Notes under the pieces: generated by a model
What the model saw: the letters and a program-made list of their open reading frames with translations, nothing else
Database searches by the model: none
Told to the model about the DNA's origin: nothing
Program-made: the position numbers and the translations under genes
Part shown: one piece after another, positions 14,594 through 30,289 of the stretch
How positions within the stretch are numbered: the stretch's first letter is position 1
Layout: every line of letters starts with the position of its first letter
Assembly (NCBI RefSeq): GCF_000327385.1
Contig: NW_008710453.1
Location: 829,816 to 893,815, forward strand
Source: Lottia gigantea
Lineage: Eukaryota > Mollusca > Gastropoda > Lottiidae
Length of the DNA stretch: 64,000 nt
Direction of reading: 5' to 3'

Positions 14594-17149
14594 GTCGCTT
14601 AAATAACAGTAAAACTAAACAGAATGTTTATCACATCATGATATAGGTTTTTAGTCCGATTTCACTTGTTGACAGCCTAATACAATGTCGTCTGCTCATA
14701 ACCGTCGTTTACCATATCGTCGTGAAGAGACACATTGGTATGCGCCAATTTTGTCAATAATGATTTCATTGTTACCTTCTGAATGTCTTTAAAAATAGAA
14801 TAAAGTCAATCCATTGTTATTCCACGCGAATAATAGTAAAAAATGACAGTTCATTCATTCTGGATTGATTTGATTATAGATTATCCAGTCACTAGGTTAT
14901 ATAGATATAGAACATGATTAAGAGAGAAATTATAGACTAGTTTATCACATAGGTAAATATACTTGTAATCTGAAAGTTAAGAGATAAAATAATCTGACAC
15001 GTATTAACATAATCTAGGCAAGATGTTAATGGCTTTAATCTCGCCTGTGGACTCAGCAAATTTTTATTTGTAACTCATTTGATAAGTGACCCTATCGAAT
15101 ACCCAATTTCCCTCATACATTTAACATTGTTATCACTAGCTTCTTTGTTAGGATAGCTTTTTTTAAAAAATGGCATCAAATGTTCTTAATTTCCTAAAAT
15201 GTGCATTGGAAATTGTATTTTTTTTTTTACAAAAGATAGCTTGCCAGTCAAAAGGATACAAGAATCTTACAGTCATTTATACAATCTAGGCAAGGCGTTA
15301 ATGTTTCCAGTCTAGACAAAAAGATAACTGTGACTCGTCTAATAAAGAACTGATATCAACGAAGTTTGAAAGAACAACCATAGCCAACATGAGAAAGTTG
15401 TCCTTGGACGATGTCAATGACTTCAAAAAGTGTTTATAGGATTTCTTGGCTATATCTTACATTTTCTCATAAAATCTCTGAAAGTTTGGAATTTACATCT
15501 GATTATGGACACAAACATTGCAAAGAGAAAAACAGAACTTCCCTTAATGCATCTATAAGACAAAAAACAAGCAGACATCTGTACAATAAAGATGATAGTG
15601 GACCTGGTCAGTGATGTAGTAAATAGGCATTTTTTAACAACAAAAGACAAAGGAATAAAAATTGAAATTTATTTTCACATAAAATATAAATAAATAAAAT
15701 TAGAGATCACAGGTGAATATCAAGAATTTACTATAAATTACACTATATAAGCAACAATTTGATTATGAATATTTGTTTGGAATGTATTTATTGAATATAA
15801 AAACAAAAGGCCATAATAAATGTTAATAAATTTGGAACAAATTCAAATCAAATCTAAACAAATTTCAGAACAAATGAAACACATTTCAAATTAAACTTCA
15901 GATCAAAACAAAGCACATTTTAGAACTATAACACATATTTTAGAAAAAGACCAATTAAGGCATATAAATGAAAAATATGTATGTAATACAACAAATGGAT
16001 GAAATGAAAATTTTTAAGTATTTGTGTAAAATAAGGATATTAACAATAAATGGATGGAATTTCAATTAACAATCAAAATGTTATGCAGTTTGTAAAAGAC
16101 CCAAAGATTTGTAGATGCAACATAAGGATGGAATACAATAAATGGGTGGAATCATTGGAAACATTTCAAACAATTGAGAACACAATTAAAATATCAAGAA
16201 AAAAATCAAAACATACGAGAACAAATTTAAAGCATTTGATAAATTCTAAATATGTAGAGAAAATCCAAATCATTGGCATATTTAAATCATTTGTCAAATC
16301 TTTAAGAACAAATCTAAAACATTGGAGAACAAATTGAGAACAATTCAAACAAGATTAATATTATAGAAGAACAAAAGTGAACAACATACAAACATAGTTT
16401 ATATAAATTAAACAAAATTTGTAAACAGTCAATACCTTAAGTTTCTGTCTTACAAAATATGGATGGAATGCAATAAATGGATGGAATGCAATAAATAGAT
16501 GGAATATGAAATCTCAAATTCAAAAATCTATTTTTTAAAATTCATTGTGTTTAAAAGAATTAATTTCACTCTATGAAATATTCTAGGGACTACTATTTTC
16601 TACAACTTATCCAGTTCACCTAGGAAAAAAACATCAGTAAAAGCAACAGAGTTATCAAACATAGATGATCATGTTTCACGCTATGTAATCTTCAAACATA
16701 TGACCTATTTTCAGCCTGTGTCCCTACTGAAGATGGACAAGTAGAACTTATTCTCAAGTCTACACTTCAAGACAAGTTTGGAATGTTTGTTCATTCGGTA
16801 TACTTAGATATATACAGTTCTAGCTTTGTGGCCTAGACCTGCCTTTTTTTATGTGAGTAATTCTCAAATCACCTTCAACCTCGAATACAATATATGACTA
16901 TAAAAATGAAAACTTGCTAGCATTTGCTTTGAAAAAGTGCATTTAATGAAACTAAATTGATTTTTGAAACTATAGGCCAACCACAAAATTATAAGAATAC
17001 ATCCTATTGAGCATATAGCATTTAAACATCATGTCTGTATCACCTTTAAGAGCTGAGATACTAATATTATAAGTGTAAATGACATTGCGTCTTCTGACAT
17101 TGAGTGTGCAAAAGGTAAAAGCAAACATCTATCACAATAAAAATCAGCA
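14594..17149. other. Intergenic, AT-rich, no gene seen
   Basis: This lies between the 5' end of the KIAA2012 homologue and the 3' end of CAPS2, both on the minus strand. It must hold the KIAA2012 promoter and any untranslated exon. It is strongly AT-rich with degenerate short repeats: 'ataaatggatggaatgcaa' around 15990-16150 and 16455-16505, and 'gaacaaattt' units at 15835-16400. The ORFs in it look like repeat translation, not genes. Confidence 0.6.
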
Positions 17150-20100
17150 TTAAATGTTCCATGTGTTTCCTAAAATATTGAGGAATTCTTCATCACTTTC
17201 CAAACTAACACTGATTCCTTCATAAAACTCTTCAAATTCTCGGAATGATACTTGTTCTTGTTTGGGTGATTGGCGTACATTATCTAAAAATACGTGTATA
17301 GCACTACTGTCTTCAGCATCTAAAATATAAAATTAATATAAATAATAAATTTCTTCATTGTACAATAATCTAAATCCGTCTCAAAACAATTTTCAAACAG
17401 TCAGAAACTGAGACTTATGCTAAAAATTATTCTTAACAACACCTAGTTAAGTTAAGGTTTTCATGAATCACAAATTGTTGCTGATTGCTACAAACAATTC
17501 AAAATGAACAAATAAATTAACTTACGTGGTGCTGGTGGAGCATTTAAATTAAAGAATTTCTTAATATCACATAGTTCTATCATTCCTTTCTTACCAGAAT
17601 CAAGTTTAGAGAAAGCCTGAAACAGAACATAGTATCTACATTGACAAGATCTCATCTTATGCTGCAGAGATGTGTTACTGATAAACAATCCTTATAAAGA
17701 CTGCAAGTTTTGGAAGGGGAGGTTACTTTTTCAAAATCAGACTTGATGAGCATGATATGCAGTCACTTATTGCCCATGTTTAACATTGCTATCCCTAACA
17801 AGCTAAAGTATCAAAAGGGAACTCTTAGCTTCCAGACTATGCATAGTTTAGGAACATACCTTTCTCACAAAAGACTTTCTGAATTCATTCATCTCTCCAA
17901 GAACAGATCTCATATAGTGACAATAATCTAGACCACCATTATATTCTGGATCTAATATCTCAAATATAATATTTAATGTCTGAAATATAATAAAATATAG
18001 TGACAATAATCTAGACCACAACTATAATCTGGGTTTAATATCTCAAATATAATATTCAATGTCTGAAATATAACAATATATATTGACAATAATCTAGACA
18101 ACCGTTATAATCTGGGTCTAATATCTCAAATATAATATTTAATGTCTGAAATATAATAAAAAATAGTGACAATAATCTAGACCACCATTATAATCTGGGT
18201 CTAATATCTCAAATATAATATTTAATGTCTGAAATATAATAAAATATAGTGACAATAATCTAGACCACCATTATAATCTGGGTCTAATATCTCAAATATA
18301 ATATTTAATGTCTGAAATATAATAAAATATAGTGACAATAATCTAGACCACAACTATAATCTGGGTTTAATATCTCAAATATAATATTTAATGTCTGAAA
18401 TATAATAAAATATAGTGACAATAATCTAGACCACAACTATAATCTGGGTTTAATATCTCAAATATAATATTTAATGTCTGAAATATAATAAAATATAGTG
18501 ATAATAATCTAGACCACCATTATAATCTAGGTTTAATATCTCAAATATAATAGTTAATGTCTGAAATATAATAAAATATAGTGACAATAATCTAGACCAC
18601 AACTATAAAATATGGGTATGATATCTCAAATATAATATTCAATGTCTGAAATATAATAAAATATAGTGACAATAATCTAGACCACAACTATAATTTGGGC
18701 ATGATATCTCAAATATAATATTCAATGTCTGAAATATAATAAAATATAGTGACAATAATCTAGACCAAAACTATAATTTGGGTATGATATCTCAAATATA
18801 ATATTCAATGTCTGAAATATAATAAAATATAGTAACAATAATCTAGACAACCATTATAATCTGGATCTGATATCTCAAATATAATATTCAATGTCTGAAA
18901 TATAACAATATATATTGACAATAATCTAGACAACCATTATAATCTGGATCTGATATCTCAAATATAATATTTAATGTCTGAAATATAACAATATATATTG
19001 ACAATAATCTAGACCACAACTATAATCTGGGTTTAATATCTCAAATATAATATTTAATGTCTGAAATATAATAAAATATAGTGACAATAATCTAGACCAC
19101 CATTATAATCTCAGTCTGATATCTCAAATATAATATTCAATGTCTGAAATCTAACAATATATATTGACAATAATCTAGACAACCATTATAATCTGGGTCT
19201 AATATCTCAAATATAATATTTAATGTCTGAAATATAATAAAATATAGTGACAATAATCTAGACCACAACTATAATCTGGGTTTAATATCTCAAATATAAT
19301 ATTTAATGTCTGAAATCTAACAATATATATTGACAATAATCTAGACAACCATTATAATCTGGGTCTAATATCTCAAATATAATATTTAATATCTGAAATA
19401 TAATAAAATATAGTGACAATAATCTAGACCACAACTATAATCTGGGTTTAATATCTCAAATATAATATTTAATGTCTGAAATATAATAAAATATAGTGAC
19501 AATAATCTAGACAACCATTATGATCTGGATCTGATATCTCAAATATAATATTTAATATCTGAAATATAATAAAATATAGTAACAATAATCTAGACCACAA
19601 CTACAATTTGGGTTTAATATCTCAAATATAATATTCAATGTCTACAATATAATAAAATATAGTTACAATAATCTAGACTATAATTTGGGTCTGATATCTC
19701 AAATATAATATTCAATGTCTGAAATATAATAAAATATAGTGATAATAATCTAGACCACCATTATAATCTGGGTCTAATATCTCAAATATAATATTTAATG
19801 TCTGAAATATAATAAAATATAGTGATAATAATCTAGACCACAACTTTAATCTGGGTTTAATATCTCAAATATAATATTTAATGTCTGAAATATAATAAAA
19901 TATAGTAACAATAATCTAGACCACAACTACAATTTGGGTTTAATATCTCAAATATAATATTCAATGTCTACAATATAATAAAATATAGTTACAATAATCT
20001 AGACTATAATTTGGGTCTGATATCTCAAATATAATATTCAATGTCTGAAATATAATAAAATATAGTGATAATAATCTAGACCACCATTATAATCTGGGTC

Positions 20101-23100
20101 TAATATCTCAAATATAATATTTAATGTCTGAAATATAATAAAATATAGTGATAATAATCTAGACCACAACTTTAATCTGGGTTTAATATCTCAAATATAA
20201 TATTTAATATCTGAAATGTAATAGAATATAGTGACAATAATCTAGACCACCATTATAATCTGGGTCTAATATCAGGTCTGTATCAGTTGCTATAGCAAAT
20301 ATTTAGAAAACTGTATGTCTTTAACTAACCTGTTGATCAATCTGAATATGGAACTTCTGTAAACCTCTTTCTAAATCATATTGATCTAACCAACCAGTTC
20401 CAGTTTTATCTAACTGTCTATAATGTCTGCCTAAACCAGTTACAGTTTTCACACCTCTCTTTTTGATCAGTATTTGAACAGTTTCTAAAAAATATTTTCA
20501 CTGTTATAATAGAGCTCAATTCATCAATTATTGTACAGTGATATAGTAATATTAAACATAACCTTAATCATGTAGTTACTCAGAGTTTCAATGCGATCTT
20601 CAGACAACTGATCTATTTTGAGACAGGAGGACATAACTCTATGTTTGCATAGGAAGACTCTCTAAGAGAGACAGATGGCCTTTGAAATACCTGAAGGGTA
20701 AGGTAACCTCACAGAATGCTCTGAAGTATGTAAACTCTACATGCTTTTTGTTTTCATGTCAAATCTCCTCTTCTCACAATTATCTCTTTCCAAAGTAGTG
20801 AGAGAGGCTGTTATTTACCTTGTAAATTTTCTAGAATAATTTTATTTTCCTGATCTTCTCTACTTCTAACATGTAGTTCAGCATAAACTGTTTCCTTTTC
20901 TCCTGGTCTGATACCATGTAATCTAAAAATAACAAATTGTATCAATTACTATCAACTCTACTCTACTCTATGATGTATTCTGTACATGAGCGGGTGTGTA
21001 TGTACAGTTGCTTAACGTGAACGTCAGTATTATGTTTCAGTTCTTATAATTTGCAGTTCCAGAATTCCAGTGTTCTGATAGTTTACTTTCCACTAAGGAC
21101 TTGATCTTACAGCAACAGCTCATGCTTTTAGGACACTAGGGGTGAGAATATTCATCAGCATTGGAATTAAAAAGACTTCGAACCACAGCTAGATACAGAG
21201 GTTTGTTGAAAATACTTAACCTAAGTGGACTATCTCAGTCGGATTAAAAAAACTTTTGTCACCAACAAAAATACTATGATGTAACAGCAGAAGGAGGAAA
21301 TGTGAACAGACAGAGATAGACCAAGGAAAACATATTCTTACATATGGAAAGACATGAGCATGTAAAATGTATTTCTATGGATGGTTTATCTATCATAAAA
21401 CATAAAAAAGAACTTACAACAAACTACACTTTTCTTTCTCATCTAGATCTGTGACACGAAATATAACTTCTGATTGACTAGCTATAGATTGAGGTAAGGT
21501 TTGATGTCCTTCTGTTGATATAAGAATATCTCCTCCCTGATAATAACACAATATATTCCAGGGATTAGAAAAAGTAGAAAACATAGAGGGATATATCCAT
21601 TGAAATTTGTATTTGTAGTTTAAACCTTAAAATTTCAAAGAATACAGTTCTATCTTTTTCTTTTGTAAAATTCAATTTTAACCATTTTTATCCCAAAACA
21701 GAGTTTCACAAATAGGAGAAAATGAAATACATGTACATACTGTATGTATAAAGTCTTTATGCTTTGAAATTGAAATTAACTTGTAATAATACTAATTAAC
21801 TTTGTCAAATACAAATATCAAGGGACATAATTCTTTTATTTTAGTTTTAATCCAGTGTTAAGGTATGATTGAATTACAAAAAATCAAAAATGGAAAGGAT
21901 AACAGAAAATCAACCATGTGAGCCTTATTGGCTTCATGCCCGAGAAGTACAAAAAGTCACCATTGATCAAACATTAAACTGTCTGGCTATGCATACTAGG
22001 AAATAATGAAATACATACAGGATAAATATCTGTTAAGGCATAGACTTCTCCTTTTAATGGTCCCTTAATATGATGATAGGTACCTCTATTGATAAATGGT
22101 ATAGCTTTAGCACTGAAATATCAATTGAATTATGACAACAATAATATTTTACACATGCTGTGCGTCATTTTAGGCCATTGCCAAATTTTTTAGAGGTTTC
22201 GAATGCTACTTTCTGCTGGAGAAATTGACCAATTTAGTGAGAAAATGAATGCATTAAGCTTGTTTTAAGCAAGCCCTTCCTTCTTGGTTTTCCTCCAAGA
22301 ATGGCTGAGAGGAAAATGAAGATTTTCTGCCCCCCATGGAAACAAGAAAAGCTTTTCAAACAAGACATACCTTTTCCCAAACTGTTTAAATTCATAAATA
22401 GTCAGAGTATTATTAACATTGAAGAAGAATCCAGTTAATTGTCTTAAAGCATCATGACCATTTCTGAAATAATTAGTAGAAAAACACCAGATAAGTAGTT
22501 GTCATTCATTCCTGTCTATTACTAGCTAGTGAGTAAGGAAGACAGACATGATCTGTGAGCAATGAGGGAAATTTGGCATGAGAGATCTTGTTTTAGAGCC
22601 CTGATATTCAACCCTGGGCACCAGGCATGTCATTATGTAGAAAAGAGGTAACAAGAGTCATGAAACAGAAAATTTAATTGAATACAAGTACTGAAGTTCA
22701 AAGCAATTGCTTAACATGGAAATTTTGTTTTTAGATGGGCTACTTAACTTACAGGGGAACTGTCTGCAACTTTGAAATATGACAACATTGAAATATGCCA
22801 TCTAGGAAATTTGTAATCATTGAAATATGCCCTCTAGGAAATTTGTAATCATTGAAATACGCCATCTAGGAAATTTGTAAACATTGAAATATGCCATCTT
22901 GGAAATATGACAACATTGAAATATGCCATCTAGGAAATTTGTAATCAATGAAATATGCCATCTAGGAAATTTGTAAACATTGAAATATGCCATCTTGGAA
23001 ATTTGTAAACATTAAAATATGCCATCTAGGGAATTTGTAATCATTGAAATATGCCATCTAGGAAATTTGTAAACATTGAAATATGCCATCTTGGAAATTT

Positions 23101-26100
23101 GTAATCATTGAAATATGCCATCTTGGAAATTTGTAATCATTGAAATATGCCATCTTGGAAATTTGTAAACATTAAAATATGCCATCTAGGGAATTTGTAA
23201 TCATTGAAATATGCCATCTAGGAAATCTGTAAACATTGAAATATGCCATCTTGGAAATTTGTAATCATTGAAATATGCCATCTAGGAAATATGACAACTT
23301 GAAAATATGCCATCTTAGAAATATTGTCAACATTGAAATATGACAACATTGGACATACCTTGTTAATATTCTGGCACCAAATCTAACTCTTTTAGATAAT
23401 AAATTCTCTGTTGCTGTAGTTCTTGTACTTATTCTACAATAGTGGAATTTCGAAAATAAGGCTTTGTCTCGACCATTAGGAAAGCAAATATGACTGTGTG
23501 ATATTGGTTCAAGTTGATATCACAATATTAAGCATTGATATATCGCGATATTTTTTAAGTTTGTTTTTTACTGGTTTTTGAAAGAAATTTATGATCTAGA
23601 AATTTTAAATGTAACATAAAACAATAAATATCTCTAAAAACACCCCAGTCTTGAATATCACGTATAGTTTTTAATCAGGCAATATTATTAACAATATAAA
23701 ATCCTATACCGGTATTTATTGTGATACCGGTATATCGCCCAGCCCTAAAGGCAAGGGTATATGGCTATTTAAAATGCCTATTCTAACATAATCTTTTGTC
23801 TTGAAATTGCACTATTATTGCACAGATTTGTACAAGCATATACAATTAAGCCAATATATTTGTGCACATTTACATAAAATGTGAAGAGTCTACATTTTGC
23901 AAAGAATAAATAGTAAGCTAGACCTAGTCTGTTGTATCATCGATAAAAAATTTGTAATGTTGTATTTAAGTTTTGAAATGAACCCTGTTGTGCTTTGTAA
24001 TATCTTTGCTCTAAAAAAACGTTGGATCGCCTGGAAATAAGACTTACTTGGAATCATGAAGATGTCTATGACTACCTCTACCTCTATAACTAGCACTATA
24101 TAGTCTACTAGATAGTTTTTCATTCTGTTCAGGGTCACTGATTACAGCTCTGTAATGATTAAAGACAAGTGCAAAGATAATACCAGTTCCTTCTCTTATT
24201 AAATCCAACTTCTCAGGTTTTTGTTAAAACTGTGACATCATTTCTGGGCTTTTTTCATAAATAATCATAACAGCTGAATTTTCATAATTTTTTCCTTTTG
24301 AAACATACCTTGCATATTGTAGCACATCTACATACAATAGATTATGCAATGACCAAAGGAAATACTGGTACAGCACATGTGTTTTTTTATCAAATATAAG
24401 TTATATTATATAACTATCAAATGTCTATACAGTGAGATAGGTGTCCTGTCGAGAGATCAAATCTGGCACTAAGCAAGATTCAACATACCTTGATAACTGA
24501 TCAATCATGACTGTTTCCTCTAACTTCTGATTTTTATACTGATCATTCATACCTTCCTGTAGAATACAAAAACATGTGAACTTAAGGGCCATTAAACTTT
24601 TGAACTAACAAATCCAGGCATAAATTACAAAATATGCTAAAGTCTATCAATGCTCTATCAGGGAAGATTTCATCTCATTAAATTTTGTCATAAAATAGGC
24701 AATAACAAAAACATAATTTGTTGTTTTGTAGCATATATTATGGAAACTTAGATGACTGGGTGAGATAGAAGCCATGTCAAGAAACTATGTCAAGAAGTTA
24801 ACATACGACTATCAAAATGGTCGCACCTTATAGATCTAATACTAACTCACCGCATCAAGTTTTTTCAACAACTGAGCTTTAGTATATCTAGCTTTAGTCC
24901 ATTTTGATTTAACATCAACAATATCTGTATCATCATCTGCTAACATATCACCAGCATCAGCTGTCACATGGTGTGGTTGTCTTGGATACTGTTTCTTCAC
25001 ATCATCTACTTGTCTTGTAATTACTTCCTATACAGATTATAAACAAAAGTCTTGGAAATACAGCAGGATCTATAAATCTCAAAGCTCAGCTTCTGATGAC
25101 AATTAAAAAATTAAAATCGGACATTCGGTTCATGTGCAATTCAACAAAATCATACTACGTCATCACAATGTGAAATGCAAAATAGTCTTACATCTGATTT
25201 CTCTGCTGGCGATTAGGTAATAAAGACACCATGCAATGTGCATGACTAAACTGCCCTAGCAAACCAAAAAAGGAAGTATACTTTTGATGTGTGATATATG
25301 CTACGGTTGCCATGACAACTGCTGAAGTATGGAATTATAAATGATTACCTCATCTAGTAACCTCTGTTTATTTTTATAGGCTAATTTCATCTCATCAGTA
25401 TATTGTTGATATAATTGCTGATGTCTTGCTGATGGAGCTTCAATACCATCAGGTACTGCTTGTCTATCCCAGGCTGTAGGCTGAAAACAGAACACAAACT
25501 AATGAGGCCATTTACTCATGTCACATGCCCTTTTCAGTTCCAAATTGTTAGATGGGTAAATGCAAAATTGAAAAATGGGTCATTTCCAAATTGCTATGAT
25601 GTCATCATGCATTAAATTAGAGATATCTCTTTATGTATATAGCATGTATAATATATACATTTCTCATTTGTAGAGCCTTCATGATTATTCTTGTAGCCAT
25701 AAGTTGTCAAGGCGAGTGAGAATTCTAGCATTACCTTTTGAGCAGGAGGAGGTTTGTGTCTAGCTGATGGTGGCCTAGCATTATTATTTAATGATAAACC
25801 TGGTACATCATTAGGTCTAACAGCAACATGTACTGGTTTCTGAAATAAAAAGAAATAAAATAGATAATCATCATCATCCACTATACAAAAGAGAAACAAC
25901 GATTTCTTACAAAGACTACAACTAAGGTTCACAAGAACCCTGTATCCTCTGCCAAACCTCTTGAATTCTCAAATTATCTGTACCAATTTAAAGCTGGGCC
26001 AACAGGAATAATGAGGAAAGATGACTTATTATATTTAGAATAAAACATAACTTTGTACAAAGAAATCACAGAATATTATAAAATTGAAAGCACGCTTACC

Positions 26101-27178
26101 ACTGGCTGTCTATGGTTGTGTTGAACAGGTCTGGCACTACCCCAACTGTAATACAAAAAAAAATTAAAATACGATTCAAAAGTATTTTCATTGATGAAAG
26201 TGTTTTCAATTCCCAGTTTCCTTGACCTTCAGGATAGCAAGAAAACCTCTAACTCTCAAAATTAGAATAGTTGTATTATTACCTAGCAGTAGAAGCTGTA
26301 TCTGGGGTATCTAAACAATAATCATATATATCCACTGGTACTTTCTTCTCATTCTCTTCCCTTAAATACTTCAGATCTAACCCTGGAACTCTGAAAATAC
26401 AATTTATGACTAGATTTTCAAATACATATAGCAGTTGAAGGGTTTATTATTATGCAGAACTTGTTGAATTAATGTTGATTGAGAGCCACAATGTCTGAGT
26501 GAATTGGACACTTGCTCACGAATCTGGAGTTCAAAACAAGCATAATGCCTTTGATGCCTATAATGCATATTAATTATTAATGCTATAATGCCTTTGAGTA
26601 GAAAATAATCATCACAAATGAAAATTTATATATTTACTAATATAAAAAATAATTCCTTCTTACACACCCTTTTGGTTTACTATACTGTTTTTGAGCAGTT
26701 AGTTGTTGATAATGTTTTTGATTTGTTGTTGGTTGTTGAATTCTAGGAGTTGTTATTACATCTTGAATTTCTTCACCCTTATAAAAGATTATAGGCCTAC
26801 ATATTTAATCATAAACATAACACAACCTTTCAATTTCTTATTTAGCTGACATAAAGTGGTGGTACGCACAGACTTACTTGGCATATTTTCAATTATCTAT
26901 GGGCTTTTATAATCTAAAAGATTAAACTGAATTTTTTTCAAAAATTTCTAAAAGAGTAGATCTATGAGATGGGTTTTTAATGTGTCAAAAAAATTAACAT
27001 TTCATTAAACTATACAAGACAGGCTGGAACTGCTGGAAGAGACCACATGTAAATGCCATACCGTAATAGGGTTTCTTCTGGTTACTGGTTGAGCACTGTT
27101 TGGTCTGGATCTAGCGCTACCCAACAATTGACGTTGATCAACTCTTGGAGTAGGATTGCCATGAAGAACAAAATCCAT
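17150..27178 (-). CDS. CAPS2: Calcyphosin-2 homologue (EF-hand protein), 18 coding exons
   Basis: Exons: 27178-27062, 26777-26668, 26390-26283, 26145-26100, 25839-25735, 25480-25349, 25027-24851, 24556-24489, 24149-24048, 23433-23359, 22463-22371, 22112-22019, 21536-21418, 20922-20819, 20484-20330, 17979-17860, 17616-17526, 17319-17150. All junction phases agree; the product is 661 aa. The ATG is preceded in frame by TGA and TAA; the 5' UTR part of this exon probably starts at 27216 after a tacag acceptor. The middle (TIYEFKQFGK, AKAIPFINRG) and the C-terminus (FEEFYEGISV, DEEFLNILGNTW) match calcyphosin-2 as I remember it. EF-hand loops include DKTGTGWLDQYD, DPEYNGGLDYCH and DSGKKGMIELCD, several with weak calcium ligands. 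The N-terminal third is Q/P-rich and probably disordered. The family is calcium-binding and linked to ciliated tissues (general knowledge). The intron before exon 16 is a tandem array of that exon's own start. Confidence 0.9.
17980..20275 (-). repeat. Minisatellite made from the CAPS2 exon-16 acceptor and exon start (~28 x ~83 bp)
   Basis: On the minus strand each unit carries a splice acceptor (ttatatttcag) followed by about 68 nt that copy the first 68 nt of CAPS2 exon 17979-17860, including the codons of EF-hand loop DPEYNGGLDY. I count about 28 copies of the acceptor core. The array fills nearly all of the 2350-bp intron 17980-20329 and joins the true exon without a gap. Units resemble each other more than the exon (for example 'ctgggtct' in units, 'ctggatct' in the exon), which suggests homogenisation. 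Used as exons, the copies shift frame and meet stops quickly, so only the last keeps the reading frame. Confidence 0.93.
22765..23345. repeat. Minisatellite, ~31-bp unit (aacattgaaatatgccatctaggaa), next to a CAPS2 donor
   Basis: About 18 units of 'cattgaaatatgccatctaggaaatttgtaa' fill most of CAPS2 intron 22464-23358. On the gene strand the array begins about a dozen bases after the splice donor of exon 23433-23359, and the intron start (gtatgtccaatgttg) grades into the unit. Confidence 0.9.
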
Positions 27179-27282
27179 CGAATTCTTTTATCACTTGAAA
27201 CTGTCTATTAGATCCACTGTAGTGTAATGAAAAATAATACCAAATTGAGAAACAATTCAACTTCAACAACATTAAAAGAATA

Positions 27283-27622
27283 CTATTTCTTAGAATGAAC
27301 ATAAATTTAAGGATTTTAAACATGGCCAATAACAGCATATATTCATCTGTAGATATACCTGGTGTCATAAAAAACATCCTTATATAATCTGATAGATCAA
27401 AAAAACTTAATAATTGTCCTTAAATATGCAATTAACTATTGAAAAGCGCTTAATATTAAGATTAAACGTTTTTCAATAAATACTTAGTTTTATGAATTTT
27501 CCAATTTTCCAGATTTTACAGGGATTCTGTTTTAACTTTATGACACCAGGTCATATACTGATGAATATATACCCATATTGACCATTCTCGAAAACTTAAA
27601 TTTATGTTCATTCTAAGACGTA
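27283..27622. mobile_element. MITE-like element with long terminal inverted repeats
   Basis: The left arm (from 'cttagaatgaacataaattt', about 27288) and the right arm (to 'aaatttatgttcattctaag', about 27617) are inverted repeats of roughly 85-90 bp, including an inner 'ctgatgaatatatacc' block near 27340 and 27560. Total size is about 340 bp with no coding capacity. Related sequences lie at 44066-44385 and, in part, at 54315-54480. It sits upstream of the CAPS2 start codon, in the 5' UTR intron or promoter region. Confidence 0.75.
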
Positions 27623-28479
27623 GTATAACTTTAAATAAATCATTCAGCCTGAACAGAATGCAGATGTCTAATTATTCAATTTACCAATATGGACAAGTGA
27701 AGCCCTTTTGCCAATCTCTGCTGTTCTGATGGTATTCAGGGCAGTCAGCATCTACATGTCACTCCTCAACAGTTAACTTGTCTTCAAAATCAGATTACTC
27801 CTCTACAAACTAAAAGACCCTCAGACTGATTCTTTGGGAGTTGAATGTGTATCATAAGCATATAGAGCTGAAGTTAATGAAATGTCTGTGTAAGAATACC
27901 CTGTCCCCAAGAAAAAAAAATTGTAGAGGCATTATACTCAGTATAAATAGTTATATTTAGGTAATATATGTTTTTTTTCCTTTTTGCATCGTTCAAGCAA
28001 TAACTTGGGCGGGGTTGTGAAACCACAGACACCTAAAAAAAATTCAGAGAAGAACTGAAGTTGTTTTTGTAAAATAAGTTGCAATCTGCTGATATTTAGC
28101 GTAACCAAACAACTGCCATTGTATGGACAGTACCCGATCATGAATATACAGTACCTTTTGCTATATTATGCTAATTGTGATTATTTATTCATGTAAAATA
28201 AAAGAGTTATTTTGTTTTTGTTTACAGACAAATATTTGCGCTGGATGATCGCAAATCACCGTGACTAATACGTCCAAGACTATGCATTGGATTTATTACA
28301 TCACAAAACGAAAAATGTTTCGCTGATTTTTCTTTATAAATAAAATCATTGAATTTAAGAAACTTAATTAGTTAAAATTGTCTGTTTATATCATAAAATT
28401 AGTTTATAAAACATGGATATACACGAGATAATAAAATCAAGATAGTTTCGTTCCATACGTATTTTAGTACTAAATAGCC

Positions 28480-28586
28480 AAATTTTAATGAACCGCGCCA
28501 TTTTCCGGCGCGTGAGAAAAACGTGAAAGCAACGAAATAATAACAAAGAAGGAATATCATAGAAACTGCAAAAAGAATAGTTCAAA
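28480..28586. promoter_or_regulatory. Candidate bidirectional promoter, CAPS2 / SNRPE
   Basis: A short CpG-containing patch in AT-rich surroundings, with 'gaaccgcgccattttccggcgcg' split around 28490-28515. It contains YY1-like (gccattttcc) and E2F-like (tttccggcgcg) matches. It lies immediately upstream of the SNRPE ATG and upstream of CAPS2 on the other strand. The promoter role is inferred from position and base composition. Confidence 0.45.

Positions 28587-30289
<1,703 letters not shown>

Noticed and set aside
16050-16348. Overlapping ORFs of 95 and 60 aa in the KIAA2012-CAPS2 intergenic region
   Set aside because: Both are translations of degenerate AT-rich repeats (aacaaatttaaagcattt) with low-complexity composition.
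28391-28585. Minus-strand 64-aa ORF upstream of SNRPE
   Set aside because: It has no coding character and covers the promoter-like patch. It is more likely CAPS2 5' UTR or promoter.
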